From Spirochaetota bacterium (GTDB lineage: Bacteria; Spirochaetota; UBA4802; JAFGJZ01): 45,974 nt of DNA. Position numbers and translations under genes: made by a program. Within the stretch, counting starts at the first letter, position 1. Each line of letters begins with the position of its first letter. Location of the stretch: positions 1-45,974 of the forward strand of contig JAKPJF010000193.1 of the NCBI GenBank assembly GCA_029554345.1, given 5' to 3'. The notes below the pieces were generated by a model that ran no database searches, was not told the DNA's origin, and saw nothing but the letters and a program-made list of their open reading frames with translations. This document shows positions 6,636 through 14,698 of this stretch, in pieces.

Positions 6636-6989
6636 ATGGACAGCTCCAAAGTACGAGTTAATATTTTCGGAAATTATTACACCGTTCAGGGTGAGGCAAG
6701 CGGTGACTATATTGCACGTCTGGCCTCTTTTGTTGATTCTAAAATGAATGAGGTCAGCCGTTCCGTTAATACGGCTAACACCGTTCAGATAGCCATTCTC
6801 GCTGCGCTGAATATAGCGGATGAGTATTTTCAGCTGAAAGAAATAGAGAAGGGAATTGATGAAAATGTTGCCAAAAGGGCAAACGAACTTATAACACTTC
6901 TTGAGCAGGGCCTCATCGGTGATTTTTCAGGGTATAAGAACAAAAAACTTAAAATTGATGAAAATTTCGATTACAGCGCAAAAGACTGA
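6636..6989 (+). CDS. zapA: Cell division protein ZapA
   Basis: The 117-residue protein has the ZapA layout: a short beta-rich head (VRVNIFGNYYTVQGEASGDY) that contacts FtsZ, the helix ARLASFVDSKMNEVSR, and a helical dimer/tetramer segment with QIAILAALNIADEYFQLK. ZapA bundles FtsZ filaments and bridges to ZapB, and the gene directly follows a ZapB-like gene. The ATG has only a weak AGAAGG upstream, suggesting translational coupling to the upstream gene. Length is normal. Confidence 0.88.
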   Translation: MDSSKVRVNIFGNYYTVQGEASGDYIARLASFVDSKMNEVSRSVNTANTVQIAILAALNIADEYFQLKEIEKGIDENVAKRANELITLLEQGLIGDFSGYKNKKLKIDENFDYSAKD

Positions 6990-7009
6990 ACGCCGGCTGA
7001 AGCCGGCGT
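6990..7009 (+). terminator. Hairpin after zapA
   Basis: ACGCCGGC and GCCGGCGT form a perfect 8-bp stem around TGAA, directly after the zapA stop. Only a weak ATTTGT follows, so termination may be partial. Confidence 0.5.
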
Positions 7010-7032
7010 ATTTGTCGGTGCTAATTAATATT

Positions 7033-7061
7033 TTGACAATTTTATGATGATAGTCTACTGT
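7033..7061 (+). promoter_or_regulatory. Candidate promoter of the chemotaxis operon
   Basis: A consensus TTGACA (7033-7038) is followed after 17 bp by TACTGT (7056-7061), about 30 nt before the cheW ATG. The -35 is perfect and the -10 weak. I see no sigma-28-type flagellar promoter here. Confidence 0.45.
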
Positions 7062-7090
7062 GTCAATTATTCTCTTTTGCGGGTGCGTTT

Positions 7091-7633
7091 ATGGAACCTA
7101 ATGAAAATTTGCTTGAGCAGACCCTGAATGCTTCCTTAACGGGCGGTGAAGAAGACCTTCTTGACGGTCAGATTGTCCAGCTTGTGAGCTTTCAGCTTGA
7201 AGATGTCGAATACGGCATCGAAATTCTTTCAGTACACGAAATTCTGAGAATTCCTGCGATTACGAGGCTTCCTAATACCCCGCATTTTATTAAAGGTGTT
7301 CTCAATTTACGCGGAAATGTAATCCCGGTTGTTGACGTGCGTGAACGTTTCGGTTTTCCGAAGGCTGTTCTTACCGATCAGTCGCGTGTAATTGTAATTG
7401 AGTCAGAAGATAAACTAATAGGACTTCTTGTTGATAATGTATCTCAGGTTCTCAGAATCAGAGAAAATAATATTGATCCGCCTTCAGTTCTCATTGAAGG
7501 AGTTTCTGAAGAGTATATTAAAGGCGTAGGACGTTTAAAAGAGCGCCTCATTATAATTCTGAATATGCAGAATATTCTCTTTGCTGATGCAGAGACGAAG
7601 GATAGAAAAGATAAGGCTTACATTAAGGCGTAA
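7091..7633 (+). CDS. cheW: Chemotaxis coupling protein CheW
   Basis: The 180-residue protein has one CheW SH3-like domain after about 27 extra N-terminal residues: QLVSFQLEDVEYGIEILSVHEI, IPAITRLPNTPHFIKGVLNLRGNV, IPVVDVRERFG and GLLVDNVSQVLRI. CheW links chemoreceptors to CheA in the membrane array. It is the first gene of cheW-cheA-cheB-cheY, 15 bp from cheA. The ribosome site is weak (GGGTG). Length is slightly above the usual 150-165 residues because of the N-terminal tail. Confidence 0.95.
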   Translation: MEPNENLLEQTLNASLTGGEEDLLDGQIVQLVSFQLEDVEYGIEILSVHEILRIPAITRLPNTPHFIKGVLNLRGNVIPVVDVRERFGFPKAVLTDQSRVIVIESEDKLIGLLVDNVSQVLRIRENNIDPPSVLIEGVSEEYIKGVGRLKERLIIILNMQNILFADAETKDRKDKAYIKA

Positions 7634-7648
7634 AAAGAGGAGAAGATT

Positions 7649-10600
7649 ATGGCTTTCTCATTGGGCGAATATCAGGATATTTTTCTTGAAGAGGCTGATG
7701 ACCAGATTCAGGAACTGAACAAGAATCTTCTTCAAATGGAACAAAATCCCGAAGATGAGGCGATAATAAATAACATTTTCCGTGCGGCTCATTCTTTGAA
7801 AAGTTCGGCGGCATTTGTCGGTTTGAATGATTTGAGCGATCTTGCGCATAAGATGGAAAATCTTCTTCAGGGTGTCCGCGATAAGACTATTAAAATAAAT
7901 CAGCAGATAATAGATGTTCTTTTCAGATCATTCGATTTCATCAATGCTGTTATTGAATCCGTTTCGCAGGGTGAAGCCCCCCAGGAAGATCTAAGCGGAA
8001 TCATACGTGAAATTCAGGAAATACATGACAAAGTTAAATCTGGTGCTGCTCCTGCCAAAGAAGTATCTAAACCTGAAACCAAGTCTGATGAGATGAAAAA
8101 GACTCCTAAAACTTCATTTACACCGCAGGAAAAAAAGCTTCTGAAAAAAGGTCTTGATGATAAACTGGACTGCTACGAAGTCACTGTCTTTATAGAAAAA
8201 GATGCGCAGATGAAATGGGTCAAGGCCCAGCTCGTCATTAATAATGTCCGCAACATCGGCCAGGTTATTAAGACAATTCCGGATGAAGGCGATATTACTG
8301 ACGAAACCGTTAAAGATGCTTTTAAAATTATCCTGCTTACAAATGAACCTCTAGATTCAGTTTTTAAGGCATGCGATGTGGATCTTATTGTCCGAATAGA
8401 TGTCGTTAAGATCAGTCTTACTCAAAAAGATGATAAATATGTTTTAACATATAAGAATCAGGGTTCAACATCCGAAGCCGAATCAAAATCTCAGGAGGAA
8501 GAAACTGCTCCGGAAGATGAGGCTCTTCCCTCCGGTGTTGTATCTGTTTCAGAAAAAGCTCAGGAGATATTAGCTCCTGTTATCTCGGACGATGTTCATG
8601 ATGACAGGAAGGATTCTGATAGAAAAAGAAAGGGTACTGTTTTACGTACAGTAAAAGTCAGTGTCGATAAACTTGATGAACTTTTAAATAATGTCGGAGA
8701 ACTTGTAATTGCAAACTCCGGATTTTACCGTCTTTATGATGATTTGAAAAAGCAGAATGCTGACAAAACCGTTATAAATGAATTTAAAAACCGCATGGAG
8801 CAGATGTCGCGCATTGCGAAAGACCTTCAGGGCGGAATAATGAAAACGCGAATGGTTCCTATCGGTCAGGTTTTCGAAAGATTTAACCGTCTCGTAAGGG
8901 ATCTTGCGCGGGAATGCGGAAAAAGCGTTCAACTTGTTACCAACGGAGAAGATACAGAGCTTGATAAAAAGGTAGTAGATGTAATCGGCGAACCGCTTAT
9001 TCACATGATCAGAAATTCAATCGATCATGGTATTGAATCGATTGAGGAGAGGCTTGCTTTAAGAAAGCCGGAAAGCGCAACAGTTACGCTTAATGCTTAT
9101 CAGGGAGGAAACCAGATATACGTCGAAGTAATTGATGACGGTAAAGGTTTAAATATAGAAGGCATCAAGCGTAAAGCTTTGGAAAGAAATCTTGTTACTC
9201 CTGAGATTCTTTCGGGAATGGACAATGAGGATATTTATGAATTTATTTTTCATCCGGGTTTTTCAACGGCTGAAAAAATAACTGATGTTTCAGGCCGCGG
9301 AGTCGGAATGAACGTCGTTAAAGAAGTCGTAAATGAAATGAATGGAAGTATCAGCATCGAAACAGAACCTGGAATGGGGACACGTTTCATCATGGCGTTT
9401 CCGCTGACTCTTGCGATTATTCCTGCAATCATGGTAAGTGTTCTAAAAGAAGTTTATGCAATTCCGCTTTCGGATGTTATTGAAACGATTAAAATCGCCC
9501 AGGAAGATATTACTACGATTGAAGGACATGAGGTTATAAATCTTCGCGGTGAAATTCTGTCATTATTGAGATTGAATCAGTTCGTTGGTCTTGAATACGA
9601 AATTGCCGACTTAGAAAATATACCTGTTGTTGTCGTCGGTTATAATAATAGAAAAATAGGTCTTATCGTCGGCGATCTTGTCGGCAAGATGGAAATAGTA
9701 ATCAAGTCTCTTGAGCAGAATTATGTAAATGTTGACGGACTTGCCGGTGCTTCGATTCTCGGTGACGGAAGCATCTGTCTTATTCTTGATATTTCTTCAA
9801 TGATTAATAAAGTAATCAGCGAACAGGATAAAATCGGAAGAGAAGAGCGTTCACAGATTCTCAAGAAGAAAGAAGCTTCGGTTGCACTTGTTGAGCAGAA
9901 AGAACTTTCCGCCGGCGCCGCAACCGATGATTTGAGAATGACGCTTAATAAGGAGCTGATTTCTTCGGCTGGTGTTGATGCCGTGCAGGCGGAAAGAGCC
10001 GCTTCTATACAGGCCGATTTGAAAGAATTGAAAAAAGCTGAAGCTCCGAGTCCAAAAGTTTCTTCACCTGTTCAGCAGGCAAAGGTTGTTGCTCCTGCAG
10101 AGAAAACAGTTTCGAAAAATGAAACTCCTTCAATTTCTGCCAATACGTCGCGGTCTCTATTTTCTGAACAGACAACGCCTGTCCGCGAATCAAGTGCGGT
10201 TGCCGCTGATGAAAATGTCAAAGAAGCCTTAAACGAGTTTAGAGATGAGCTACACAAAAATGTCAGCAGTGTGCTCAGTACCGGTGATGTTGATGAGCAT
10301 ATTAAAAAAGTCATTGGAATTGATTCTGAAGACATGAAGAAAGTTCAGCTTCTGGCGAATGTCGGAATTATGCAGGGCGCGGATTCTCTTTCGAGAATGA
10401 TTGGCAAGCGCGTCGATATCGCAATACCTGAAGTTAGAATGCTTCCTATTGAAAAAATTCCTGCGTCTTTGGGTAAAGTTGATGATGTTTATGCCGGAAT
10501 ATATATGTCCCTTTCGGGAGATGTTCACGGCACAATTCTACTCAGTATGCCTAATGATTCAGTATGTTCGTTGATAGATGACTTGTACGGTTTTGATACC

Positions 10601-10915
10601 GGCAAGACTAAAGAAATAAATGATGATGCAGTATCAGCGCTGAAAGAAATTACAAATATTGTAGGGTCTTCTGTGGTTAATGCTTTCAGTGAAAAAACAG
10701 GCCTTGTTATCATGCCGAGCGTTCCGGCTATGGTTAATGATTATATTCAGTCTATACTTGATTCTATACTTGTTCTTCATAACATGAAGAACGACTATGC
10801 TCTCATAATGGACACGGTTTTCTATTACGAAGACGACAGAATTATGGCGAATCTTCTTATTCTTCCGGATTCTGAATCATTGAAAACATTGGTTTCGAAC
10901 CTGAGGAATGAATGA
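7649..10915 (+). CDS. cheA: Chemotaxis histidine kinase CheA fused to a CheC-type phosphatase domain
   Basis: The protein is 1088 residues, against about 650-750 for common CheA. Domains in order are: Hpt/P1 with H48 in AAHSLKSSA; a P2-like CheY-docking domain (about 165-265); the dimerisation helices (335-400); HATPase with N-box RNSIDHG, G1 DDGKG (496-500) and G2 GRGVGM (549-554); and a CheW-like P5 (590-725). A low-complexity linker (730-865) leads to a CheC/CheX-like domain (893-1088). In that domain the second phosphatase site is intact (LKEITN, E1000 and N1003), while in the first the Glu appears replaced (LLANVG, N904 kept). The same polypeptide may thus phosphorylate and dephosphorylate CheY. 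An AGAGGAG site precedes the ATG, and the stop overlaps cheB by 4 bp. Confidence 0.93.
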   Translation: MAFSLGEYQDIFLEEADDQIQELNKNLLQMEQNPEDEAIINNIFRAAHSLKSSAAFVGLNDLSDLAHKMENLLQGVRDKTIKINQQIIDVLFRSFDFINAVIESVSQGEAPQEDLSGIIREIQEIHDKVKSGAAPAKEVSKPETKSDEMKKTPKTSFTPQEKKLLKKGLDDKLDCYEVTVFIEKDAQMKWVKAQLVINNVRNIGQVIKTIPDEGDITDETVKDAFKIILLTNEPLDSVFKACDVDLIVRIDVVKISLTQKDDKYVLTYKNQGSTSEAESKSQEEETAPEDEALPSGVVSVSEKAQEILAPVISDDVHDDRKDSDRKRKGTVLRTVKVSVDKLDELLNNVGELVIANSGFYRLYDDLKKQNADKTVINEFKNRMEQMSRIAKDLQGGIMKTRMVPIGQVFERFNRLVRDLARECGKSVQLVTNGEDTELDKKVVDVIGEPLIHMIRNSIDHGIESIEERLALRKPESATVTLNAYQGGNQIYVEVIDDGKGLNIEGIKRKALERNLVTPEILSGMDNEDIYEFIFHPGFSTAEKITDVSGRGVGMNVVKEVVNEMNGSISIETEPGMGTRFIMAFPLTLAIIPAIMVSVLKEVYAIPLSDVIETIKIAQEDITTIEGHEVINLRGEILSLLRLNQFVGLEYEIADLENIPVVVVGYNNRKIGLIVGDLVGKMEIVIKSLEQNYVNVDGLAGASILGDGSICLILDISSMINKVISEQDKIGREERSQILKKKEASVALVEQKELSAGAATDDLRMTLNKELISSAGVDAVQAERAASIQADLKELKKAEAPSPKVSSPVQQAKVVAPAEKTVSKNETPSISANTSRSLFSEQTTPVRESSAVAADENVKEALNEFRDELHKNVSSVLSTGDVDEHIKKVIGIDSEDMKKVQLLANVGIMQGADSLSRMIGKRVDIAIPEVRMLPIEKIPASLGKVDDVYAGIYMSLSGDVHGTILLSMPNDSVCSLIDDLYGFDTGKTKEINDDAVSALKEITNIVGSSVVNAFSEKTGLVIMPSVPAMVNDYIQSILDSILVLHNMKNDYALIMDTVFYYEDDRIMANLLILPDSESLKTLVSNLRNE

Positions 10916-12000
10916 ATGAAAAACCTAAAATTAAGGTTTTAGTAGTCGATGATTCCGCATTAGTCCGCAGAATAATAACAGATGCACTGGAGCGTGATCC
11001 TGAGATTACAGTTGTTGGAAATGCCAATAACGGAAAGACTGCGGTTTTTAAGAGTTTTACGCTAGATCCTGACGTTATAACAATGGATATCGAGATGCCG
11101 ATTATGAACGGACTCGAGGCTCTCAGGGAAATAATCAGGGTCAATCCGAAACCTGTCATAATGATGAGCGTCCTTACTCAATATGGTGCTGAAGTTACTT
11201 TCAAGGCTCTCGAATACGGCGCCGTTGATTTCGTTCCTAAACCTTCAAGCGTTCTTTCGATGTCTCCGGAAGAACTTTCCGCACAGCTTATTGCAAAAGT
11301 TAAAGCAGTTGCGAAGAGCGTCATACGTATAAGACCGTCGCGTTTCGAGAATGAGAAAGAATCTTCTGATAACAAAGATTCATTTAAATATGAAGCCCCT
11401 TTAAAAATGGATTCACTTTCTAAAGGCGGAAAGAGCGGCAAGCTTGTCGGAATAGGTGCTTCTACGGGCGGGCCGTCGGCACTTATGAAAGTTTTTTCAT
11501 CATTTCCGGATAATTTTCCTGCGCCGGTACTTGTTGTTCAGCATATGCCGGAAGGCTTTACTAAAGCGTTTGCTGAAAGGCTTAATTCATCGTCCTCGCT
11601 TGAAGTTAAGGAAGCTGAAGATATGGACAAGGTGCTTCCGGGATGCGGATATATTGCGCCTGGTCATTCCCATATAATTCTTGAGAAAAGAGCGGGTGAA
11701 TTCTTGATACGTTTAAGTAAATCAGAAAAAGTATCCGGGCACAGGCCTTCTATTGATGTAATGCTTTCTTCGATTGCCGAAAATTATACCAGTGAATTAA
11801 TAGGTGTGATTATGACGGGAATGGGACGCGACGGAGCAGAAGGAATATCTAAAATACGCCAAAAGGGCGGATATACTGTTGCTCAGGATGAAGAAACAAG
11901 CGTCGTTTACGGAATGAACAGAGTAGCGGTTGAGCTCGGCGGTGTAGTCGATAAAGTGCCTTTGGAACAAATTTCCAAAAAAATTGTTGAACATTTATGA
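10912..12000 (+). CDS. cheB: Chemotaxis response regulator and protein-glutamate methylesterase CheB
   Basis: The 362-residue protein has an N-terminal receiver (DD at 13-14, phospho-acceptor D59, K110) and a C-terminal methylesterase. The catalytic triad is visible: S184 in GASTGGP, H211 in QHMPEGF and D307 in MTGMGRDG. CheB demethylates and deamidates chemoreceptors after phosphorylation by CheA, giving adaptation. It is translationally coupled to cheA through ATGA. The partner methyltransferase CheR and chemoreceptors are not in this window. Confidence 0.97.
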   Translation: MNEKPKIKVLVVDDSALVRRIITDALERDPEITVVGNANNGKTAVFKSFTLDPDVITMDIEMPIMNGLEALREIIRVNPKPVIMMSVLTQYGAEVTFKALEYGAVDFVPKPSSVLSMSPEELSAQLIAKVKAVAKSVIRIRPSRFENEKESSDNKDSFKYEAPLKMDSLSKGGKSGKLVGIGASTGGPSALMKVFSSFPDNFPAPVLVVQHMPEGFTKAFAERLNSSSSLEVKEAEDMDKVLPGCGYIAPGHSHIILEKRAGEFLIRLSKSEKVSGHRPSIDVMLSSIAENYTSELIGVIMTGMGRDGAEGISKIRQKGGYTVAQDEETSVVYGMNRVAVELGGVVDKVPLEQISKKIVEHL

Positions 12001-12091
12001 TTCGTGTGATTTACTCTTAAGGCTAAAAGAATTTGTTGACAGACAGCGAAGGTTTTTGTTCTTAATATTAAGTTTAATTTGGGGTATTGAG

Positions 12092-12454
12092 ATGGCCAGG
12101 ATTTTGATTGTTGATGATGCGAAATTCATGAGAACCCTTGTGAAGGACGCTCTTGTGCCAAAAGGACATGAGATAGTAGGTGAAGCTGAAAACGGCAATA
12201 TCGCTATCGAAATGTATAAAAAATTCAAACCAGACCTTGTAACCATGGATATAACAATGCGTGAAAAGGATGGAATTCAGGCTGCTGAAGAGATACTCCA
12301 AATGGATTCATCCGCAAAGATTATTATGGTTACGGCTCTTGGTCAGGAAAACCTTCTTACTAAAGCGATAAAACTCGGTGTAAAGGATTTTGTTGTTAAA
12401 CCTTTTCCTCCTGAAAGATTGCAGAAAGCTGCCGAAAAAGCTCTGAACGGATGA
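12092..12454 (+). CDS. cheY: Chemotaxis response regulator CheY
   Basis: This single-domain receiver has 120 residues: acidic pocket DD at 8-9, phospho-acceptor D53 in TMDITM, the switch Thr in MVTALG, and the conserved Lys in VVKPF. CheY-P carries the signal from CheA to the motor. I use ATG 12092, which follows GGGG at 12081-12084; upstream in-frame TTG codons would add a non-conserved leader. A 91-nt gap after cheB contains TTGACA at 12036 with only a weak -10, so separate expression is possible. The substrate of the CheC domain in CheA would be this protein. Confidence 0.93.
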   Translation: MARILIVDDAKFMRTLVKDALVPKGHEIVGEAENGNIAIEMYKKFKPDLVTMDITMREKDGIQAAEEILQMDSSAKIIMVTALGQENLLTKAIKLGVKDFVVKPFPPERLQKAAEKALNG

Positions 12455-12490
12455 TTATCTGTTGAGATTTTTCTTTAACTTACCGACTAT

Positions 12491-12523
12491 ATAACGGAGG
12501 GCTCAGCTCTCCGTTATTTTTTT
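12491..12523 (+). terminator. Intrinsic terminator of the chemotaxis operon
   Basis: ATAACGGAG (12491-12499) pairs with CTCCGTTAT (12509-12517) and is followed by a T-run to 12522. It ends only about 10 nt before the scpA ATG, so scpA has no visible promoter of its own between terminator and start. Confidence 0.8.
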
Positions 12524-12533
12524 GGCCGGATAT

Positions 12534-13343
12534 ATGACAGAAGAAAAGAAAATACATGAAGAGCCCGAAGCTCAGACTGAATCCAAAGATTCATGCGTAC
12601 TTCATATTTCCAATTTTGAAGGTCCGCTTGATCTTTTGTGGAATCTTATACGCAAGGCGAAAATTGACATTATGGAAGTGTCTATTTCGCAGATTACAGA
12701 GCAGTATATCCTGTATCTGAAGATGATGGAAAAGATGAATGTTTCTGTCGCCACCGATTTTATAATTATGGCGTCAGAGCTTACCTATTATAAATCAAAA
12801 TCTCTTCTCCCGACAGGTGAGATGGATGATGAGTTTTTTATTCCGCCTCTGCCGCCTGAACTGGTTCAGAAACTTTTGGAATATAAGAAGTTTCAGAAAG
12901 CCGGCAGTTCGCTCCGCGAAATGTATGATCTTAACCAGGATTCATATTCGCGTTCATCGGACATATCGGAATTTATCGATTCTAAAGAATGGCATACGAT
13001 GTCTCTTTATGATCTTCTTAACGCATTTGCCGGGATTTCCGGAAGAACGGAAAAGAAGGAAGAGCGGACGATTAAATTCGATGAAGTACTTGTCAGCGAT
13101 AAGATCAAGCTTATTATTGATATGCTTCAGAATGCCGAGAGAATAGATTTCTTTTCGCTTTTTACTGAGGAGTCTACACGCGGCGAAATTATTGCCACTT
13201 TTCTCGCAATTCTTGAGTTGACGAAAATTCACAAGATAAAGATTATGCAAAGCAACAACTATGAGGATATTGCCGTGTTCAGGACATTTGAGCCGGGCAG
13301 TTATAATCCGGATGAATTTACTGTTACGAGTGTGAACATTTAA
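12534..13343 (+). CDS. scpA: Segregation and condensation protein ScpA
   Basis: ScpA is the kleisin subunit that bridges the SMC heads in the bacterial condensin. The signature FEGPLDLLWNLIRKAKIDI and ISQITEQYILYL marks the N-terminal domain, and the C-terminal winged helix ends with LAILELTKIHKIKIMQ. With the ATG the protein has 269 residues, normal for the family. A TTG at 12522 would add four residues but lies in the T-run of the preceding terminator, so I prefer the ATG. scpB follows with no gap. How scpA is transcribed is unclear; read-through from cheY is the simplest view. Confidence 0.92.
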   Translation: MTEEKKIHEEPEAQTESKDSCVLHISNFEGPLDLLWNLIRKAKIDIMEVSISQITEQYILYLKMMEKMNVSVATDFIIMASELTYYKSKSLLPTGEMDDEFFIPPLPPELVQKLLEYKKFQKAGSSLREMYDLNQDSYSRSSDISEFIDSKEWHTMSLYDLLNAFAGISGRTEKKEERTIKFDEVLVSDKIKLIIDMLQNAERIDFFSLFTEESTRGEIIATFLAILELTKIHKIKIMQSNNYEDIAVFRTFEPGSYNPDEFTVTSVNI

Positions 13344-13958
13344 ATGGATAATGAAATTTCAGAAAAAGAAGCAGAAACGTTAGAACTTTCTTCGGAAGAA
13401 ACAGCGGAAGAAATTAAAGACGTTGATTTAAATTCGGCGTTTGAGGCTATTCTCTTTTTGTCAAATGAGCCTGTGCCGATTTCTTTTTTTGTTAAAAATT
13501 TTGAGATTGATGCCACTGAAGCAAAAATTATTCTCGATTCTCTTCTTGATGAATACGCTGAGCGTGACGGGGGAATAAAACTCGTCGAAATTTCCGGCGG
13601 TTTTCAGTTTGTAACAAATCCGAAGTGCGGATCAGTTGTAAGAAAGGTTCTCGGCTTCAAAAAAAAGGAGCCTCTTTCAAAAGGAATGCTTGAGACATTG
13701 TCGATTATATCATATAAACAGCCGATCGTACTCGCCGAAATTGATGAGCTTCGCGGAGTTTCATCCCGAATGATGGTTTCAAATCTCATGAAACGCAATT
13801 TGATAAAACCTGTCGGCCGCAAAGAGCTTCCAGGAAGACCTCTCGCTTACGGTACAACAGACGAGTTTCTCCGCCTTTTCGGTTTAACTCAGCTTTCCGA
13901 TCTTCCGAAGCTTGTTGAAATCAAAGAATTTTCTTTTGATGAAACTGAAGAAGCTTAA
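13344..13958 (+). CDS. scpB: Segregation and condensation protein ScpB
   Basis: The 204-residue protein has the two winged-helix domains of ScpB: AFEAILFLSNEPVPISFF and IKLVEISGGFQFVT in the first, then LSKGMLETLSIISYKQPI, LAEIDELRGV and GRPLAYGTTDEFLRLFGL in the second. ScpB dimers bind the ScpA kleisin. Its ATG starts on the base after the scpA stop, so the two are coupled. The N-terminal 30 residues are acidic and not conserved. Confidence 0.94.
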   Translation: MDNEISEKEAETLELSSEETAEEIKDVDLNSAFEAILFLSNEPVPISFFVKNFEIDATEAKIILDSLLDEYAERDGGIKLVEISGGFQFVTNPKCGSVVRKVLGFKKKEPLSKGMLETLSIISYKQPIVLAEIDELRGVSSRMMVSNLMKRNLIKPVGRKELPGRPLAYGTTDEFLRLFGLTQLSDLPKLVEIKEFSFDETEEA

Positions 13959-14005
13959 AATCTTTTTTTATTGTTTTTTTTAAGCTTATTTCCTTTTATG
14001 GAAGC

Positions 14006-14689
14006 ATGAAAAACACATTTAAGGTTGCTGTCGACGGACCTGCAGGTTCGGGGAAAAGCAGTATTTCAAAGCTTGCCGCACGCCGGCTTGGTATTAAATA
14101 TATTGATTCAGGCGCCATTTACCGGGCGATAACCCTTTATTTTCTGGAAAAAAGCGGCGGTTCGTTTGATTCATGCGATGCTTCTCTTCTCGGTGATTCT
14201 TTCTCTATATCGCAGAAATTCACGGAAGACGGTACAACTTATACTTATCTCAATGAGAGAGATGTTAGTAATGACATCAGAAGCGAGACAGTTGTAAAGA
14301 ATATCAGCAAGATTTCGGATAACCGCCAGATACGCGAATTTGTGAATTCTCTTCTTCGCAGATGGGCTGAAGAAGAATCTGTTATTATGGACGGAAGGGA
14401 TATCGGGACTGTCGTTTTTCCTGACGCGGATGTTAAGCTTTATATTGATGCGTCTGCAGATGTCAGGGCTGACCGCAGGGTTAAAGAATATGCCTCTATG
14501 GGAAAAACTGTTGACGTAAATGATATAAAAAATCAGATAATCATACGCGATGATCAGGATCGCTCTCGAGGTTTCGGGGCTCTCAAGCAGGCTGATGATG
14601 CGGTTTATGTTGATACTTCCTTTTTGACAAAAGACGAAGTTCTTGAAAAGATCGTTCAGATTATAAAAGATAATGCTAAAGGTATCTAA
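14006..14689 (+). CDS. cmk: Cytidylate kinase
   Basis: Cmk phosphorylates CMP and dCMP. The 227-residue protein shows the P-loop DGPAGSGKSS (10-19), the substrate-binding IDSGAIYRAIT and the DGRDIGTVVFPDADVKLY region, all diagnostic. A GGAAG site precedes the ATG. It is followed 9 bp later by rpsA, the classic cmk-rpsA pair. Before it, at 13951-13993, an AAGCTTAAAA/TTTTAAGCTT inverted repeat surrounds a T-rich loop and may weakly terminate scpB transcripts. Confidence 0.95.
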   Translation: MKNTFKVAVDGPAGSGKSSISKLAARRLGIKYIDSGAIYRAITLYFLEKSGGSFDSCDASLLGDSFSISQKFTEDGTTYTYLNERDVSNDIRSETVVKNISKISDNRQIREFVNSLLRRWAEEESVIMDGRDIGTVVFPDADVKLYIDASADVRADRRVKEYASMGKTVDVNDIKNQIIIRDDQDRSRGFGALKQADDAVYVDTSFLTKDEVLEKIVQIIKDNAKGI

Positions 14690-14698
14690 GGTGATTTT

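Noticed and set aside
6422-6649. Serine-rich leftward frame opposite the ZapB-like tail
   Set aside because: It is the antisense of the GAT/GAA-rich acidic tail; repeated TCATC codons explain the open frame.
12036-12064. Promoter directly upstream of cheY
   Set aside because: TTGACA at 12036 is good but no acceptable -10 lies 16-18 bp downstream; mentioned under cheY only.
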